DNA of 64,000 bases. It comes from an uncultured Porphyromonadaceae bacterium (GTDB lineage: Bacteria; Bacteroidota; Bacteroidia; Bacteroidales; Muribaculaceae). The first letter of the stretch is position 1; every line of letters begins with the position of its first letter. Position numbers and translations under genes: made by a program. The notes beneath the pieces are model-generated. The model was not told where the DNA came from and made no database searches. It saw only the letters and a program-made list of their open reading frames with translations. Shown here piece by piece: positions 26,161 to 34,908 of the stretch. The DNA lies in contig UQKE01000007.1 of the NCBI GenBank assembly GCA_900541555.1, forward strand, positions 3,774 through 67,773, written 5' to 3'.

Positions 26161-27952
26161 ATCCGGGGTTTTGTTTCAAATTTGGATTCTTGTTGAGTTC
26201 CGATTGCGGAAGCGGCCACAAGTAGAAATTCTCCTGCCAACGGCGTTCAGGGTCGCGCACAAGCAATTTGTGCTTGTAGCTGTCGTAGCTTCCTATATCG
26301 TTCAAATCGTTTCTATCCGATATTTTGTAGTTAGGCACATCCTGCGGCTCCATTCCTTCGAATTTGTATTCGGAATTCGGCGTGCCATAGCTTGGCGCTG
26401 CGTTTTCCAAATCGCCGATTTTCCAACGGCGCATGTCGGCAAAATGCAATCCTTCCATGGCAAGCTCTACCTTGCGTTCGCGACGCACAAGCTGCCGCAT
26501 CTTCCACTGGTTGCCGATACGGTCTGCCGACACGTCGGGCATCCCAGAACGATTGCGCACTTGATTGATGGCATCGTAGACGCTCTCGTCCAATTCGCCC
26601 AACTCGATTTTAGCCTCAGCATACGAAAGCAGAATTTCAGCATAGCGCATCACTGCAATGTTGGAAGTGACGTCGCTCGTGTTTTCCACAAGCCCGCCAA
26701 GATATTTAAACCAAATATAACCGCATCCGTTTTTCACGAAACTTGACCATGCGTTCGTGTCCGAAATATCCGGATTGATGATTCGTATCCAGCGATTGTT
26801 GGTCGAACGCCATATTTTTGTCTGCCCCGCATAAGCCTCCAAAATCGTCTTGCATTCGCCATCAACACTCGAATACCACGAAAGCGTGTCGCCATGCATC
26901 TTCAAAGTCGACTTAAAGCGCGGGTCTCTGTTTTCCCACGGTTTTTGCGGATTGTAGAGCGGCGACTCGTCGATTCGCAAACCGTCGATACATTCATACG
27001 TGTCGGCAAGGATGCCCGTCGGATGCTGCCCTGTTTGGGCGAACATGCGAGGACCGTTGCCCAATGCCACCCAATGATATTTGAAGTTGTCGTTGACCAC
27101 TTGGTCGGAATACATCAATTCCCAAATCAATTCGCTGCGCACGTCGGCCTTCTGTTGTCCCAATTTCGTGAACAAATCGTCAAAGTTCTCTGCAAGCCGG
27201 CGGCCGCCTTTCGTAATCACTTCGTTGGCGGCATCGGCGGCCATACGGTAGTATTTCGCGCTTTCGTCCTCCGAAATTCCGGCGGCAAACAAGGCGATAC
27301 GCGCCTTTAAGCCATAGGCGCACGAGCGATCCAAACGGCCGCGCACGTCGCTTGTCCATGGCAACACGTCGCTCGATGCTATTTCCTCCAATTCATCCAA
27401 AAGATAATTGAGCACTTCCATGCGCGGCGTGCGAGACGCCTTAAATTCATCGACCGTCACAGGAGAAGTGAAAAACGGCACATCGCCGTAAGCCACGCAA
27501 AGATTATAGTAGGCGAATGCCCGAAGAATGCGAGCCTCGTCGAAATAACGATGCGCATCGGCGCTCATGTTGTCAATATTGTTTTTGGCATCGTGGAGCA
27601 CCGCATTGGCACGCGAAATCAATTTATAGTTCGACGACCAATACAGCCCCGTGTTCGATTGGTCGGATGTCATGCCTCCACCGGCTCCAATCGTCGTGTT
27701 TTGAGCGCGTTCGGCACTCAATCCGGTAAAATTATCAACTGTCACGACTGCCGGACGATGCAGCGCATTGATCAATCCTTCCATATAGGAATAGCTGTAC
27801 ACGCCTACGACGCCCTCGCGAAGCCCTGCTTCCGTCTGATAAATGCCCGAACTGTCGTACGACGGCGATTTCGTGTCCAAAAAGTCGGAACATGAGACAG
27901 TTGCCAAACCGATGCAAATTGCTCCAAACCAATATTTATATACTTTCTTCAT
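26150..27952 (-). CDS. SusD/RagB-family outer-membrane glycan-binding lipoprotein
   Basis: 600 residues. Lipoprotein signal with lipobox ATVSC followed by SDFLDTKSPS, the characteristic N-terminus of SusD homologs. SusD-type TPR helices and the C-terminal motifs NQVRNRSGMPDV, LVRRERKVELAMEGLHFADMRRWKIGD and the final LWPLPQSELNKNPNLKQNPGY are all present. It should sit on the cell surface as the lid of the SusC channel encoded 12 nt upstream and help capture oligosaccharides. The ligand cannot be read from sequence. Overlaps the following DUF6259-like gene by 11 nt. Confidence 0.95.
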   Translation of the reverse strand: MKKVYKYWFGAICIGLATVSCSDFLDTKSPSYDSSGIYQTEAGLREGVVGVYSYSYMEGLINALHRPAVVTVDNFTGLSAERAQNTTIGAGGGMTSDQSNTGLYWSSNYKLISRANAVLHDAKNNIDNMSADAHRYFDEARILRAFAYYNLCVAYGDVPFFTSPVTVDEFKASRTPRMEVLNYLLDELEEIASSDVLPWTSDVRGRLDRSCAYGLKARIALFAAGISEDESAKYYRMAADAANEVITKGGRRLAENFDDLFTKLGQQKADVRSELIWELMYSDQVVNDNFKYHWVALGNGPRMFAQTGQHPTGILADTYECIDGLRIDESPLYNPQKPWENRDPRFKSTLKMHGDTLSWYSSVDGECKTILEAYAGQTKIWRSTNNRWIRIINPDISDTNAWSSFVKNGCGYIWFKYLGGLVENTSDVTSNIAVMRYAEILLSYAEAKIELGELDESVYDAINQVRNRSGMPDVSADRIGNQWKMRQLVRRERKVELAMEGLHFADMRRWKIGDLENAAPSYGTPNSEYKFEGMEPQDVPNYKISDRNDLNDIGSYDSYKHKLLVRDPERRWQENFYLWPLPQSELNKNPNLKQNPGYAQ

Positions 27953-27964
27953 ATCGCGAGTCTT

Positions 27965-30900
27965 TTAAAAATCAAGATTTACACCGAAATTAAACGTTTT
28001 CATGATAGGATACATCGAAGTGCCGGCGCCCGATTCCGGATCGTAGCCTTTATAACCTTCGCTGATCGTAAACAGATTTTGGCAACTTACGTAAAAACGC
28101 AACCGCTCAATACTTGCTTTCGCAAGCAGTTTCTTAGGCAACGTATAGCCTATTGTCACATTTTTCAATCGCACGTAAGCACCATTCTTTACCCAAAACG
28201 ATGAAATGATATTGTTCATGTTTGTAGAGCCATTGTCGACAAGCAACAACGGATATTCCGCATCCGGATTATCCTCGCTCCATGTATCGAGTTGGCTTTT
28301 GTACATCGTGCTGTTTTGCACCAACGGGCGAACGCCGGCACCGGAATAGAATAAGTCGCGTTTCCCTACGCCTTGGAAGAACAAGCCTACATCCAATCCT
28401 TTCCATGCCATGTCGAGATTCAACCCGAATTCGTAGCGCGGCGTCGAATTGCCAAGAACGACACGGTCGTTGGAATTTATCACGCCGTCGTTGTTCACAT
28501 CGACATAGCGGATGAAACCGGGTTTTATTTGCGATTTGTCGCCATTATAGACGCATTCGGCATCGTCGATTTCCTGTTGGCTTTGGAAATACCCGTCGGC
28601 CACATACCCATAGTAAGAATTAATGGCCTCGCCTTCGCGGGTGATCGTCGTCCCGACATATTCGTTGCCATAAAGGTCGGTTACCGTATTCTTCACGTCC
28701 GACAAGTTGGCCCGTATGCCATAATAGAAATCGCCCACACGGTCGTTCCAGCCAATCGACAATTCCCAACCATTATTGCGCATCGAACCGGCATTCTGCC
28801 ACGGAGCCGTCATCCCCGCATAAGCCGGAGCAGGGAATTGCTGCAACATGTCGGATATGTAGCGGATATAATAATCGGCTGTCAACGACAATCGCGAGCC
28901 AAGCATGGCCAAATCGACGCCCACATCGAATTGCCGCGATTTCTCCCAAGATATCATTTCATTGGCAAGAGCGGTTTGCTCTATACCGGGCACAAGCATG
29001 CCGTCAAAATAGTAATTGACTGTGCCGCCGCTCGAATTGACCGCCGCCGCATACGGATAATAACCGCCTATCGACTGGTTGCCCATCGTGCCGTACGACA
29101 CGCGCAATTTCAAATTGTCGACCTTGTCGCGCAAAGGTTTGAAGAACGATTCTTCCGACATGCGCCATCCGGCAGAAACCGACGGGAAGAATCCCCAGCG
29201 ATTTCCGGCTTTAAAGCGGGAAGTGCCGTCGTACCGGCCATTCGCCTCAAACAAATAGCGCCCCGCATAGGAATAATTCACACGGAACACATACGACATT
29301 TGAGCAAATTCATAACGGTTTGTCGAGTTGCCCGAAGTCGTGGCATCGCCATGCACCAAATCATTATAGCCTTCAAATTCAAAATTTTGCCGGCTTGCCG
29401 TCAAATATTCATAATCCGTTTTTTCTGTTTGGAAAACGCCCAATATCTTGAAATAATGCGCATTGATGTCTTTTTCATACGACACTTGCGCCGTGAATTG
29501 CTGATTGATTGTTTTCGCCCGCTCCTCTTCTTTTCGCCCGTCGGGATAAGTGGAAGGATAAGTCATCATAAACCGTCCGCTTTCATAAGTATCGTAAGGA
29601 TGGATAAACGAAGAACTTGACGATGTCAATTGCTTTCGCGTATAATCCGCCCGCAGCAACAATCCTTCTATCGGGTCTGCTTCAAGATAGCCTCTCAACG
29701 TCAATTCCGGCGCATTGTCCATGCGTTCGCCTCCATCTTGAATGATTGCCACGGGGTTGTAGCCGGTGCGCCCGTAACCGTAAGTGCCGTCGCTATTGAT
29801 TCCGGAAGCCACCGGAATCATTGTCAGCGCGTTTCCGATGATGGAAGCCGCCGCGTCTTGGCTCGGACGGCGGGCCGTCGCCTCACGATAGTGCACGTCT
29901 GTGCCCAAACGCAACCACGGACGCAAATTCATGTCGCTATTGACGCGCAATGTCGTCCGCTTGAAAGAATTGTTGTCGATTATACCGTCCTGCCAGAAAT
30001 AACCGGCATTGGCAAAAATCTTAATCAAATCCGAACCGCCGCTGACGCTCACCGAATGGCTGTGTTGAAGCGCATTGCTTTTCAACACCAAATCTTTCCA
30101 ATCCGTATCGTAATATGTATTGTTGTCTGCACCTCCATTCCGGTAAATATCCAGAATTTCTTCCGAATAAATTGCCGCTTGGCCGTTGTTCGCGTATGCT
30201 TTGTTCATCTGCTCCATGTATTCCAATGCTCCAAGCGGCTCGGGAAGGTTGGTCGGCGTAGACAAGCCCACCCAACCATCGTAGGTCACTTTCAGCTTAC
30301 CCTCTTTTCCGCGCTTTGTCGTAATCAAGATAACGCCATTGGAAGCTCTCGAACCATAGATTGAAGCCGAAGCGGCATCTTTCAATACCGAAATCGATTC
30401 CACCGTGCTCATGTCGATTCTGTTCATGTCGCCTTCCACGCCGTCGATCAGCACCAGCGGAGATGTCGACGAGTTCAACGAACCGCGGCCGCGAATCGTA
30501 ATCGACGCATTATCGGCTCCCGGCTGGCCCGACGATTGCACTGCCGTCAAGCCCGGCACAATGCCTTGCAACGCTGTCGAGACATTAGAAACACTACGCT
30601 TCGTAAGTTCCGACCCGTCAATGCTTTGAACCGATCCGGTCAAATTGATTTTTCGCTGCGTGCCGTATCCCACGACCACCACATCGTCCAACAATTCCGA
30701 CGATTGCTTCATCACCACATTGTAAACTCCGGAACGCTCTACATTGACTTCCGCTTGCTCGGCACCGACATAAGTGAATGTCAGCGTCCCCGCTTCTTTC
30801 ATTTTAACAGCATACCGGCCATCGACATCTGTCACTCCCAATGCGGTTTCTCCTTCTAAAATCGTAACTCCGATCATTGGCACATTGTCTTCATCGACAA

Positions 30901-31003
30901 CCATTCCGGACACCGAAATAGACTGCGCGGATGCCATCGACGAAACGAAAAGCGCCGAAAAAAGCAACGCGGCCTTAAACAGAGATTTCCTTAGTAATTC
31001 CAT
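27965..31003 (-). CDS. SusC/RagA-family TonB-dependent outer-membrane transporter
   Basis: 1012 residues from the ATG at 31003; an upstream in-frame ATG at 31015 would add only four residues. After the signal peptide (ending ASAQ) there is the carboxypeptidase-regulatory-like domain (ISVSGMVVDEDNVPMIGVTI), the TonB-box region VVVVGYGTQRKINLTGSV, the plug domain (GIVPGLTAVQ, ITIRGRGSL, VLIDGVEGDMNRID, ISVLKDAASASIYGSRASNGVI) and a 22-strand barrel ending in MKTFNFGVNLDF. With the SusD partner it imports oligosaccharides into the periplasm using TonB energy. It begins 18 nt after the ROK regulator stop codon and is probably co-transcribed with it. Confidence 0.96.
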   Translation of the reverse strand: MELLRKSLFKAALLFSALFVSSMASAQSISVSGMVVDEDNVPMIGVTILEGETALGVTDVDGRYAVKMKEAGTLTFTYVGAEQAEVNVERSGVYNVVMKQSSELLDDVVVVGYGTQRKINLTGSVQSIDGSELTKRSVSNVSTALQGIVPGLTAVQSSGQPGADNASITIRGRGSLNSSTSPLVLIDGVEGDMNRIDMSTVESISVLKDAASASIYGSRASNGVILITTKRGKEGKLKVTYDGWVGLSTPTNLPEPLGALEYMEQMNKAYANNGQAAIYSEEILDIYRNGGADNNTYYDTDWKDLVLKSNALQHSHSVSVSGGSDLIKIFANAGYFWQDGIIDNNSFKRTTLRVNSDMNLRPWLRLGTDVHYREATARRPSQDAAASIIGNALTMIPVASGINSDGTYGYGRTGYNPVAIIQDGGERMDNAPELTLRGYLEADPIEGLLLRADYTRKQLTSSSSSFIHPYDTYESGRFMMTYPSTYPDGRKEEERAKTINQQFTAQVSYEKDINAHYFKILGVFQTEKTDYEYLTASRQNFEFEGYNDLVHGDATTSGNSTNRYEFAQMSYVFRVNYSYAGRYLFEANGRYDGTSRFKAGNRWGFFPSVSAGWRMSEESFFKPLRDKVDNLKLRVSYGTMGNQSIGGYYPYAAAVNSSGGTVNYYFDGMLVPGIEQTALANEMISWEKSRQFDVGVDLAMLGSRLSLTADYYIRYISDMLQQFPAPAYAGMTAPWQNAGSMRNNGWELSIGWNDRVGDFYYGIRANLSDVKNTVTDLYGNEYVGTTITREGEAINSYYGYVADGYFQSQQEIDDAECVYNGDKSQIKPGFIRYVDVNNDGVINSNDRVVLGNSTPRYEFGLNLDMAWKGLDVGLFFQGVGKRDLFYSGAGVRPLVQNSTMYKSQLDTWSEDNPDAEYPLLLVDNGSTNMNNIISSFWVKNGAYVRLKNVTIGYTLPKKLLAKASIERLRFYVSCQNLFTISEGYKGYDPESGAGTSMYPIMKTFNFGVNLDF

Positions 31004-31021
31004 ATCGTATATCATTATATT

Positions 31022-32236
31022 TCATTCTGTCACATCTTCAAATGCGCGATTCCTCGCGATCAAGCACGCCCCGATCAGCCCTGCCTGATCGCCAAGTTTG
31101 GAAAGCACGATTTTCGTGTCTTCGTTCACCAAATTCAACGAATAGCGCTTCACCCAAGAACGTATTGGCTGAAGCATATAATCGCCGGTCGACGACAATG
31201 CGCCACCAATCACCACTTTTTCAGGATTAAAAATATTGATCAAGCCGGCCAGCCATCGCCCGAGCGTCTGCCCGACCTCTTCCACAAGTTCTATGCAAAG
31301 AAGGTCTTCGCGTGCCACAGCATCCATGATTTCCGACAACGACACGTCGCCGACTTCCTTAAACCGCTCCGCCAACACCGAATTTTCCCCGGCTTCAAGG
31401 CGGGCTATCAATTTCCTGTGGAGCGCGCTTCCGGAGGCCTCAGTCTCCAAACAGCCTTTCTTGCCGCAATGGCACATCACTTCATTGTCGCACGCCACCA
31501 TGTGGCCGAACTCTCCGGCAAATCCGGATTTGCCGGTATATATCTTCCTATCAATTATCAATCCGATGCCAAGCCCCCAACCCACGTTCACAAAAATCAC
31601 ATTGCGCTCGCCACGGCAATTGCCGCACATATATTCGCCTAATGCCATTGCCCGCGTATCGTTTTCTATGCAGCAATGAACGCCCGTTTTTTCCGTCAAC
31701 ACGTCCGACAGCGGCCGTTCTCCGAAATTAAACCGGCTGTAACTGTAGCCCGATTGCGGATTGACTCGACCCGATATGTTTAGGTTTAAATTGATAATCA
31801 AATCCTTATTCACGCCCGAAGACGCAATAAACGACTTGACGATGTCACACAGGCGATCCAAGCCCTCCGGCGTATCTTTGCAATCATACGGAATGTCGGT
31901 TTGCTTGCCTACCATATCACCGCAAAAATCAATCAGCCCGACGCTCACTGCCCCATTCTTCATGTCGACGCCGGCAAAATAGCATGATTCCGGATTCAAC
32001 CCGTAAAGCAACGGATGCCGGCCGCCGTTTGTCGCAAGCTTGCCCCGCTCGCGCACAATGCCGGCCGCCGACAATTCTTCAATAAATTTAGAAACTGTCG
32101 GAACACTTAGATTCAGAACTTTTGCCAATTCCGTATTCGTCACATTGTCGTTCGACATGATATACGAAATGATACGCTTTTTCATCAAAGCGCTTTTAGT
32201 TCCTTTTTCTATTTCCGATAAAAGTGACAACATCAA
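31022..32236 (-). CDS. ROK-family transcriptional repressor with N-terminal winged helix
   Basis: 404 residues. Residues about 15-75 are a winged helix (NTELAKVLNLSVPTVSKFIEELSAAGIVRERGK). The rest is a ROK sugar-kinase-like domain: FAGVDMKNGAVSVGLIDF, catalytic-site-like ENDTRAMALGEYMCG, the GWGLGIGLIIDRKIY loop and the zinc motif CHCGKKGCLE. Such NagC/XylR-type regulators bind a sugar or sugar phosphate and release DNA. Its place between the SusC/SusD operon and the divergent DUF4434-MFS-epimerase operon suggests it controls both. A 13-bp palindrome near the divergent start is a candidate operator. Confidence 0.92.
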   Translation of the reverse strand: MMLSLLSEIEKGTKSALMKKRIISYIMSNDNVTNTELAKVLNLSVPTVSKFIEELSAAGIVRERGKLATNGGRHPLLYGLNPESCYFAGVDMKNGAVSVGLIDFCGDMVGKQTDIPYDCKDTPEGLDRLCDIVKSFIASSGVNKDLIINLNLNISGRVNPQSGYSYSRFNFGERPLSDVLTEKTGVHCCIENDTRAMALGEYMCGNCRGERNVIFVNVGWGLGIGLIIDRKIYTGKSGFAGEFGHMVACDNEVMCHCGKKGCLETEASGSALHRKLIARLEAGENSVLAERFKEVGDVSLSEIMDAVAREDLLCIELVEEVGQTLGRWLAGLINIFNPEKVVIGGALSSTGDYMLQPIRSWVKRYSLNLVNEDTKIVLSKLGDQAGLIGACLIARNRAFEDVTE

Positions 32237-32328
32237 AGCAATATTTTCCGCAAATTAAATCAATCAATTTCTACTTTCCAAAAAATTGGAGAGAAAATCA
32301 TCGCAATTAATAAAAAAATTTCAAAATG

Positions 32329-32359
32329 TTGCATACGTATTACATTTTATTTATTTTTG
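32329..32359 (+). promoter_or_regulatory. Promoter of the DUF4434-MFS-epimerase operon
   Basis: TTG at 32329-32331, a 20-bp spacer, then TATTTTTG at 32352-32359, matching the Bacteroidota TTTG/TAnnTTTG promoter. The ATG follows 31 nt later. Confidence 0.7.
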
Positions 32360-32374
32360 CACAACGTATCATAT

Positions 32375-32387
32375 CTTATAATATAAG
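32375..32387. promoter_or_regulatory. Candidate ROK operator palindrome
   Basis: CTTATA-A-TATAAG is a perfect 13-bp palindrome lying between the -7 element and the ATG of the divergent operon, where a bound repressor would block transcription. Two ACGTAT sequences (32335-32340 and 32364-32369) flank it. ROK regulators bind AT-rich palindromes, so this is a reasonable but untested operator. Confidence 0.4.
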
Positions 32388-32390
32388 AAC

Positions 32391-33470
32391 ATGAGCTCAC
32401 GACGAGACTTTTTAAAGAATGCCGCGCTATTAGGCATTGCAGGCGCATTGCCGTCTGCAATGGCTTCCGCGTCGGAAATCCTGCCGGCACAGGCAAGCAC
32501 CCCCGACGGCGGACTAATCGTCCCAAAAGGCAACGCCTTGAAAATCACCGGCACATTTCTCGATGAAATATCCCACGACATCCCCCATCAAAATTGGGGC
32601 GAAAAAGAATGGGACGCCGATTTCCGCAACATGAAAGCCATCGGCATCGACACCGTCATCATGATAAGATGCGGCTACCGCAAATTCATCACCTACCCAT
32701 CGAAATATCTCCTCGGACAAGGATGCTACATGCCGTCGATGGATTTGCTTGAATTATTCCTTACGCTCGCCGACCGCTACGGAATGAGGTTTTATTTCGG
32801 ACTTTACGACTCCGGCAAATACTGGGATACCGGCGACATGACATGGGAAATCGAGCACAACCGCTTCGTTGTCGACGAAGTATGGAAAAACTACGGGACG
32901 CGCCACAAAAGTTTCGGAGGCTGGTATATCAGCACGGAGATTTCGCGCAAGACAAAAGGCGCAATCAAAGCGTTCCACACCTTGGGAAAACAATGCAAGG
33001 ACATTTCCGGAGGGTTGCCCACATTCATATCGCCTTGGATCGACGGGAAAAAAGCCGTCATGGCCGCCAGCGCGGAATTGTCGAAAGACAATGCTGTCTC
33101 TGTCAAAGAACACGAACAAGAATGGGATGAAATATTCGCAGGCATCCACAACGTGGTAGACGCTTGCGCGTTTCAAGACGGACACATCGACTACGACGAG
33201 CTCGACGCTTTCTTCGAAGTGAACAAACGCCTTGCCGACCGCTACGGGATGAAATGCTGGACAAATGCGGAAACTTTCGATCGCGACATGCCGATAAAGT
33301 TCCTGCCAATCAAATTCGACAAGCTCCGCATGAAGCTCGAAGCCGCCAAACGCGCAGGCTACGACAAAGCCATCACGTTTGAATTTTCCCACTTCATGAG
33401 CCCACAATCGGCATACTTGCAAGCCGGACATTTATACGACCGCTACAAAGAATACTTCAACATCAAATAA
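32391..33470 (+). CDS. Tat-exported DUF4434 protein, putative barrel glycosidase
   Basis: 359 residues. The N-terminus is a twin-arginine signal (SSRRDFLKNAALLGIAGAL), so it is probably exported folded to the periplasm. The mature domain matches my recollection of DUF4434: ITGTFLDEISHDIPHQNWG, WDADFRNMKAIGIDTVIMIRCGY, MRFYFGLYDSGKYW, GGWYISTEIS and a late CWTNAETFDRD. These proteins look like TIM barrels with conserved carboxylates (ISTEIS, WTNAET) typical of retaining glycosidases; no activity is known to me. First gene of a three-gene operon with a sugar permease and an epimerase. Confidence 0.85.
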   Translation: MSSRRDFLKNAALLGIAGALPSAMASASEILPAQASTPDGGLIVPKGNALKITGTFLDEISHDIPHQNWGEKEWDADFRNMKAIGIDTVIMIRCGYRKFITYPSKYLLGQGCYMPSMDLLELFLTLADRYGMRFYFGLYDSGKYWDTGDMTWEIEHNRFVVDEVWKNYGTRHKSFGGWYISTEISRKTKGAIKAFHTLGKQCKDISGGLPTFISPWIDGKKAVMAASAELSKDNAVSVKEHEQEWDEIFAGIHNVVDACAFQDGHIDYDELDAFFEVNKRLADRYGMKCWTNAETFDRDMPIKFLPIKFDKLRMKLEAAKRAGYDKAITFEFSHFMSPQSAYLQAGHLYDRYKEYFNIK

Positions 33471-33478
33471 ATGCCACA

Positions 33479-34897
33479 ATGAAATCGACTTGCAATTTCG
33501 GCTACATGCTGCTTCTATCCATAATCGCAGCTTTGGGCGGTTTCTTGTTCGGATATGACGAAGCTGTCATTTCCGGCACCATCAGCGACGTGTCGCAACA
33601 ATTCAGCCTCGACGAAATGGCAGAAGGATGGTTTGTCGGAAGCGCGCTTTTCGGCGCAATCATAGGAGTGGCCTTTGCCGGCGCACTCAGCGACCGGTTC
33701 GGGAGGAAACGCGCCATGATGCTTTCGGCATTGTTGTTTTGCATCTCCATGGTTGGATGCGCTTTTTGCTCGACATTCACAGGGCTTGTGGCCTACCGGA
33801 TTGTCGGCGGTGCCGGAATCGGAGTGGCTTCGATCGTATGCCCGCTGTATATCTCAGAAATCGCAGAACCAAGCCGCAGAGGGCTGCTCGTGTCGCTCTA
33901 CCAGCTTGCCATCACTGTCGGCATCGTGGCTGCCTACCTTGTGAACAACCAATTGCTTAATTTTGCGCAAAGCGAGCCGGCGCTCCATTCCGCCGCCGAA
34001 AAGATATTTGTCGCCGAATTTTGGAGAGGCATGCTCGGCATGGGCATCATCCCGTCGCTCATCTTCTTGATCGCCGTGTGCTTCATCCCCGAAAGCCCGC
34101 GTTGGCTCGTTGCGAAAAAACGCGTAGACAAAGCCTCCGGAATTTTCAGAAAACTCTTTTCCGCTCCGCAAGAAGCCGACGCGCAAGTCCAAGCTACGCT
34201 CGAAAGTTGCCGCACATCGACAAAATCGGAAATTTCGGAGCTATTCCGTCCCGGCATTTTCAAGGCACTTCTCATCGGAGTGGCCATTGCCATGCTCGGA
34301 CAATTCATGGGTGTCAATGCCGTACTCTACTACGGTCCTGAAATATTCAAAGATGCCGGTCTTGCAAGCGGCGACGCACTATTCTACCAAGTACTCGTCG
34401 GAATGGCCAACATGCTTACTACGGTTCTCGCCATGTTCATCATAGACAAGGTTGGAAGAAAAACTCTTATTTATTACGGCGTTTCCGGCATGATTCTTTC
34501 GCTGTTGCTCATTGCTTTTTATTTTGCTTGGGGCGCGTCGCTCGGCATATCGACCATTTTCCTGCTCGCTTTCTTCATGCTCTACATCATTTGCTGCGCC
34601 GGTTCTATATGCGCGGTAGTATGGGTGCTGCTCAGCGAGATTTACCCGACAAAAGTACGGGGAGTTGCAATGTCGATTGCCGGATTCGCCTTGTGGATCG
34701 GCACCTTTTTAGTAGGACAGCTCACACCTGTGCTCCTTTCGGCAATCACCCCGGCCGGCACTTTCCTCTTGTTTGCAGCCATGTGCGTGCCGTATATGCT
34801 GATCATGAGATTCCTCATGCCGGAAACCACAGGGCTCAGCCTTGAAGAAATCGAATCTGCATGGACCGATAAAAACAAAAAGAAACAAAACAATTAA
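33479..34897 (+). CDS. MFS sugar porter
   Basis: 472 residues with 12 predicted membrane segments. Sugar-porter signatures are complete: GGFLFGYDEAVISG in the first helix, DRFGRKRAMM between helices 2 and 3, PESPRWLVAKKR before the central loop, a second-half DKVGRKTLIYYG, and PETTGLSLEEIE at the end. This family carries monosaccharides or disaccharides with protons across the inner membrane. It starts 8 nt after the DUF4434 stop codon, so it probably takes up the sugar released in the periplasm by the locus. The precise sugar is not readable. Confidence 0.92.
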   Translation: MKSTCNFGYMLLLSIIAALGGFLFGYDEAVISGTISDVSQQFSLDEMAEGWFVGSALFGAIIGVAFAGALSDRFGRKRAMMLSALLFCISMVGCAFCSTFTGLVAYRIVGGAGIGVASIVCPLYISEIAEPSRRGLLVSLYQLAITVGIVAAYLVNNQLLNFAQSEPALHSAAEKIFVAEFWRGMLGMGIIPSLIFLIAVCFIPESPRWLVAKKRVDKASGIFRKLFSAPQEADAQVQATLESCRTSTKSEISELFRPGIFKALLIGVAIAMLGQFMGVNAVLYYGPEIFKDAGLASGDALFYQVLVGMANMLTTVLAMFIIDKVGRKTLIYYGVSGMILSLLLIAFYFAWGASLGISTIFLLAFFMLYIICCAGSICAVVWVLLSEIYPTKVRGVAMSIAGFALWIGTFLVGQLTPVLLSAITPAGTFLLFAAMCVPYMLIMRFLMPETTGLSLEEIESAWTDKNKKKQNN

Positions 34898-34908
34898 AAT
34901 CAACATAA

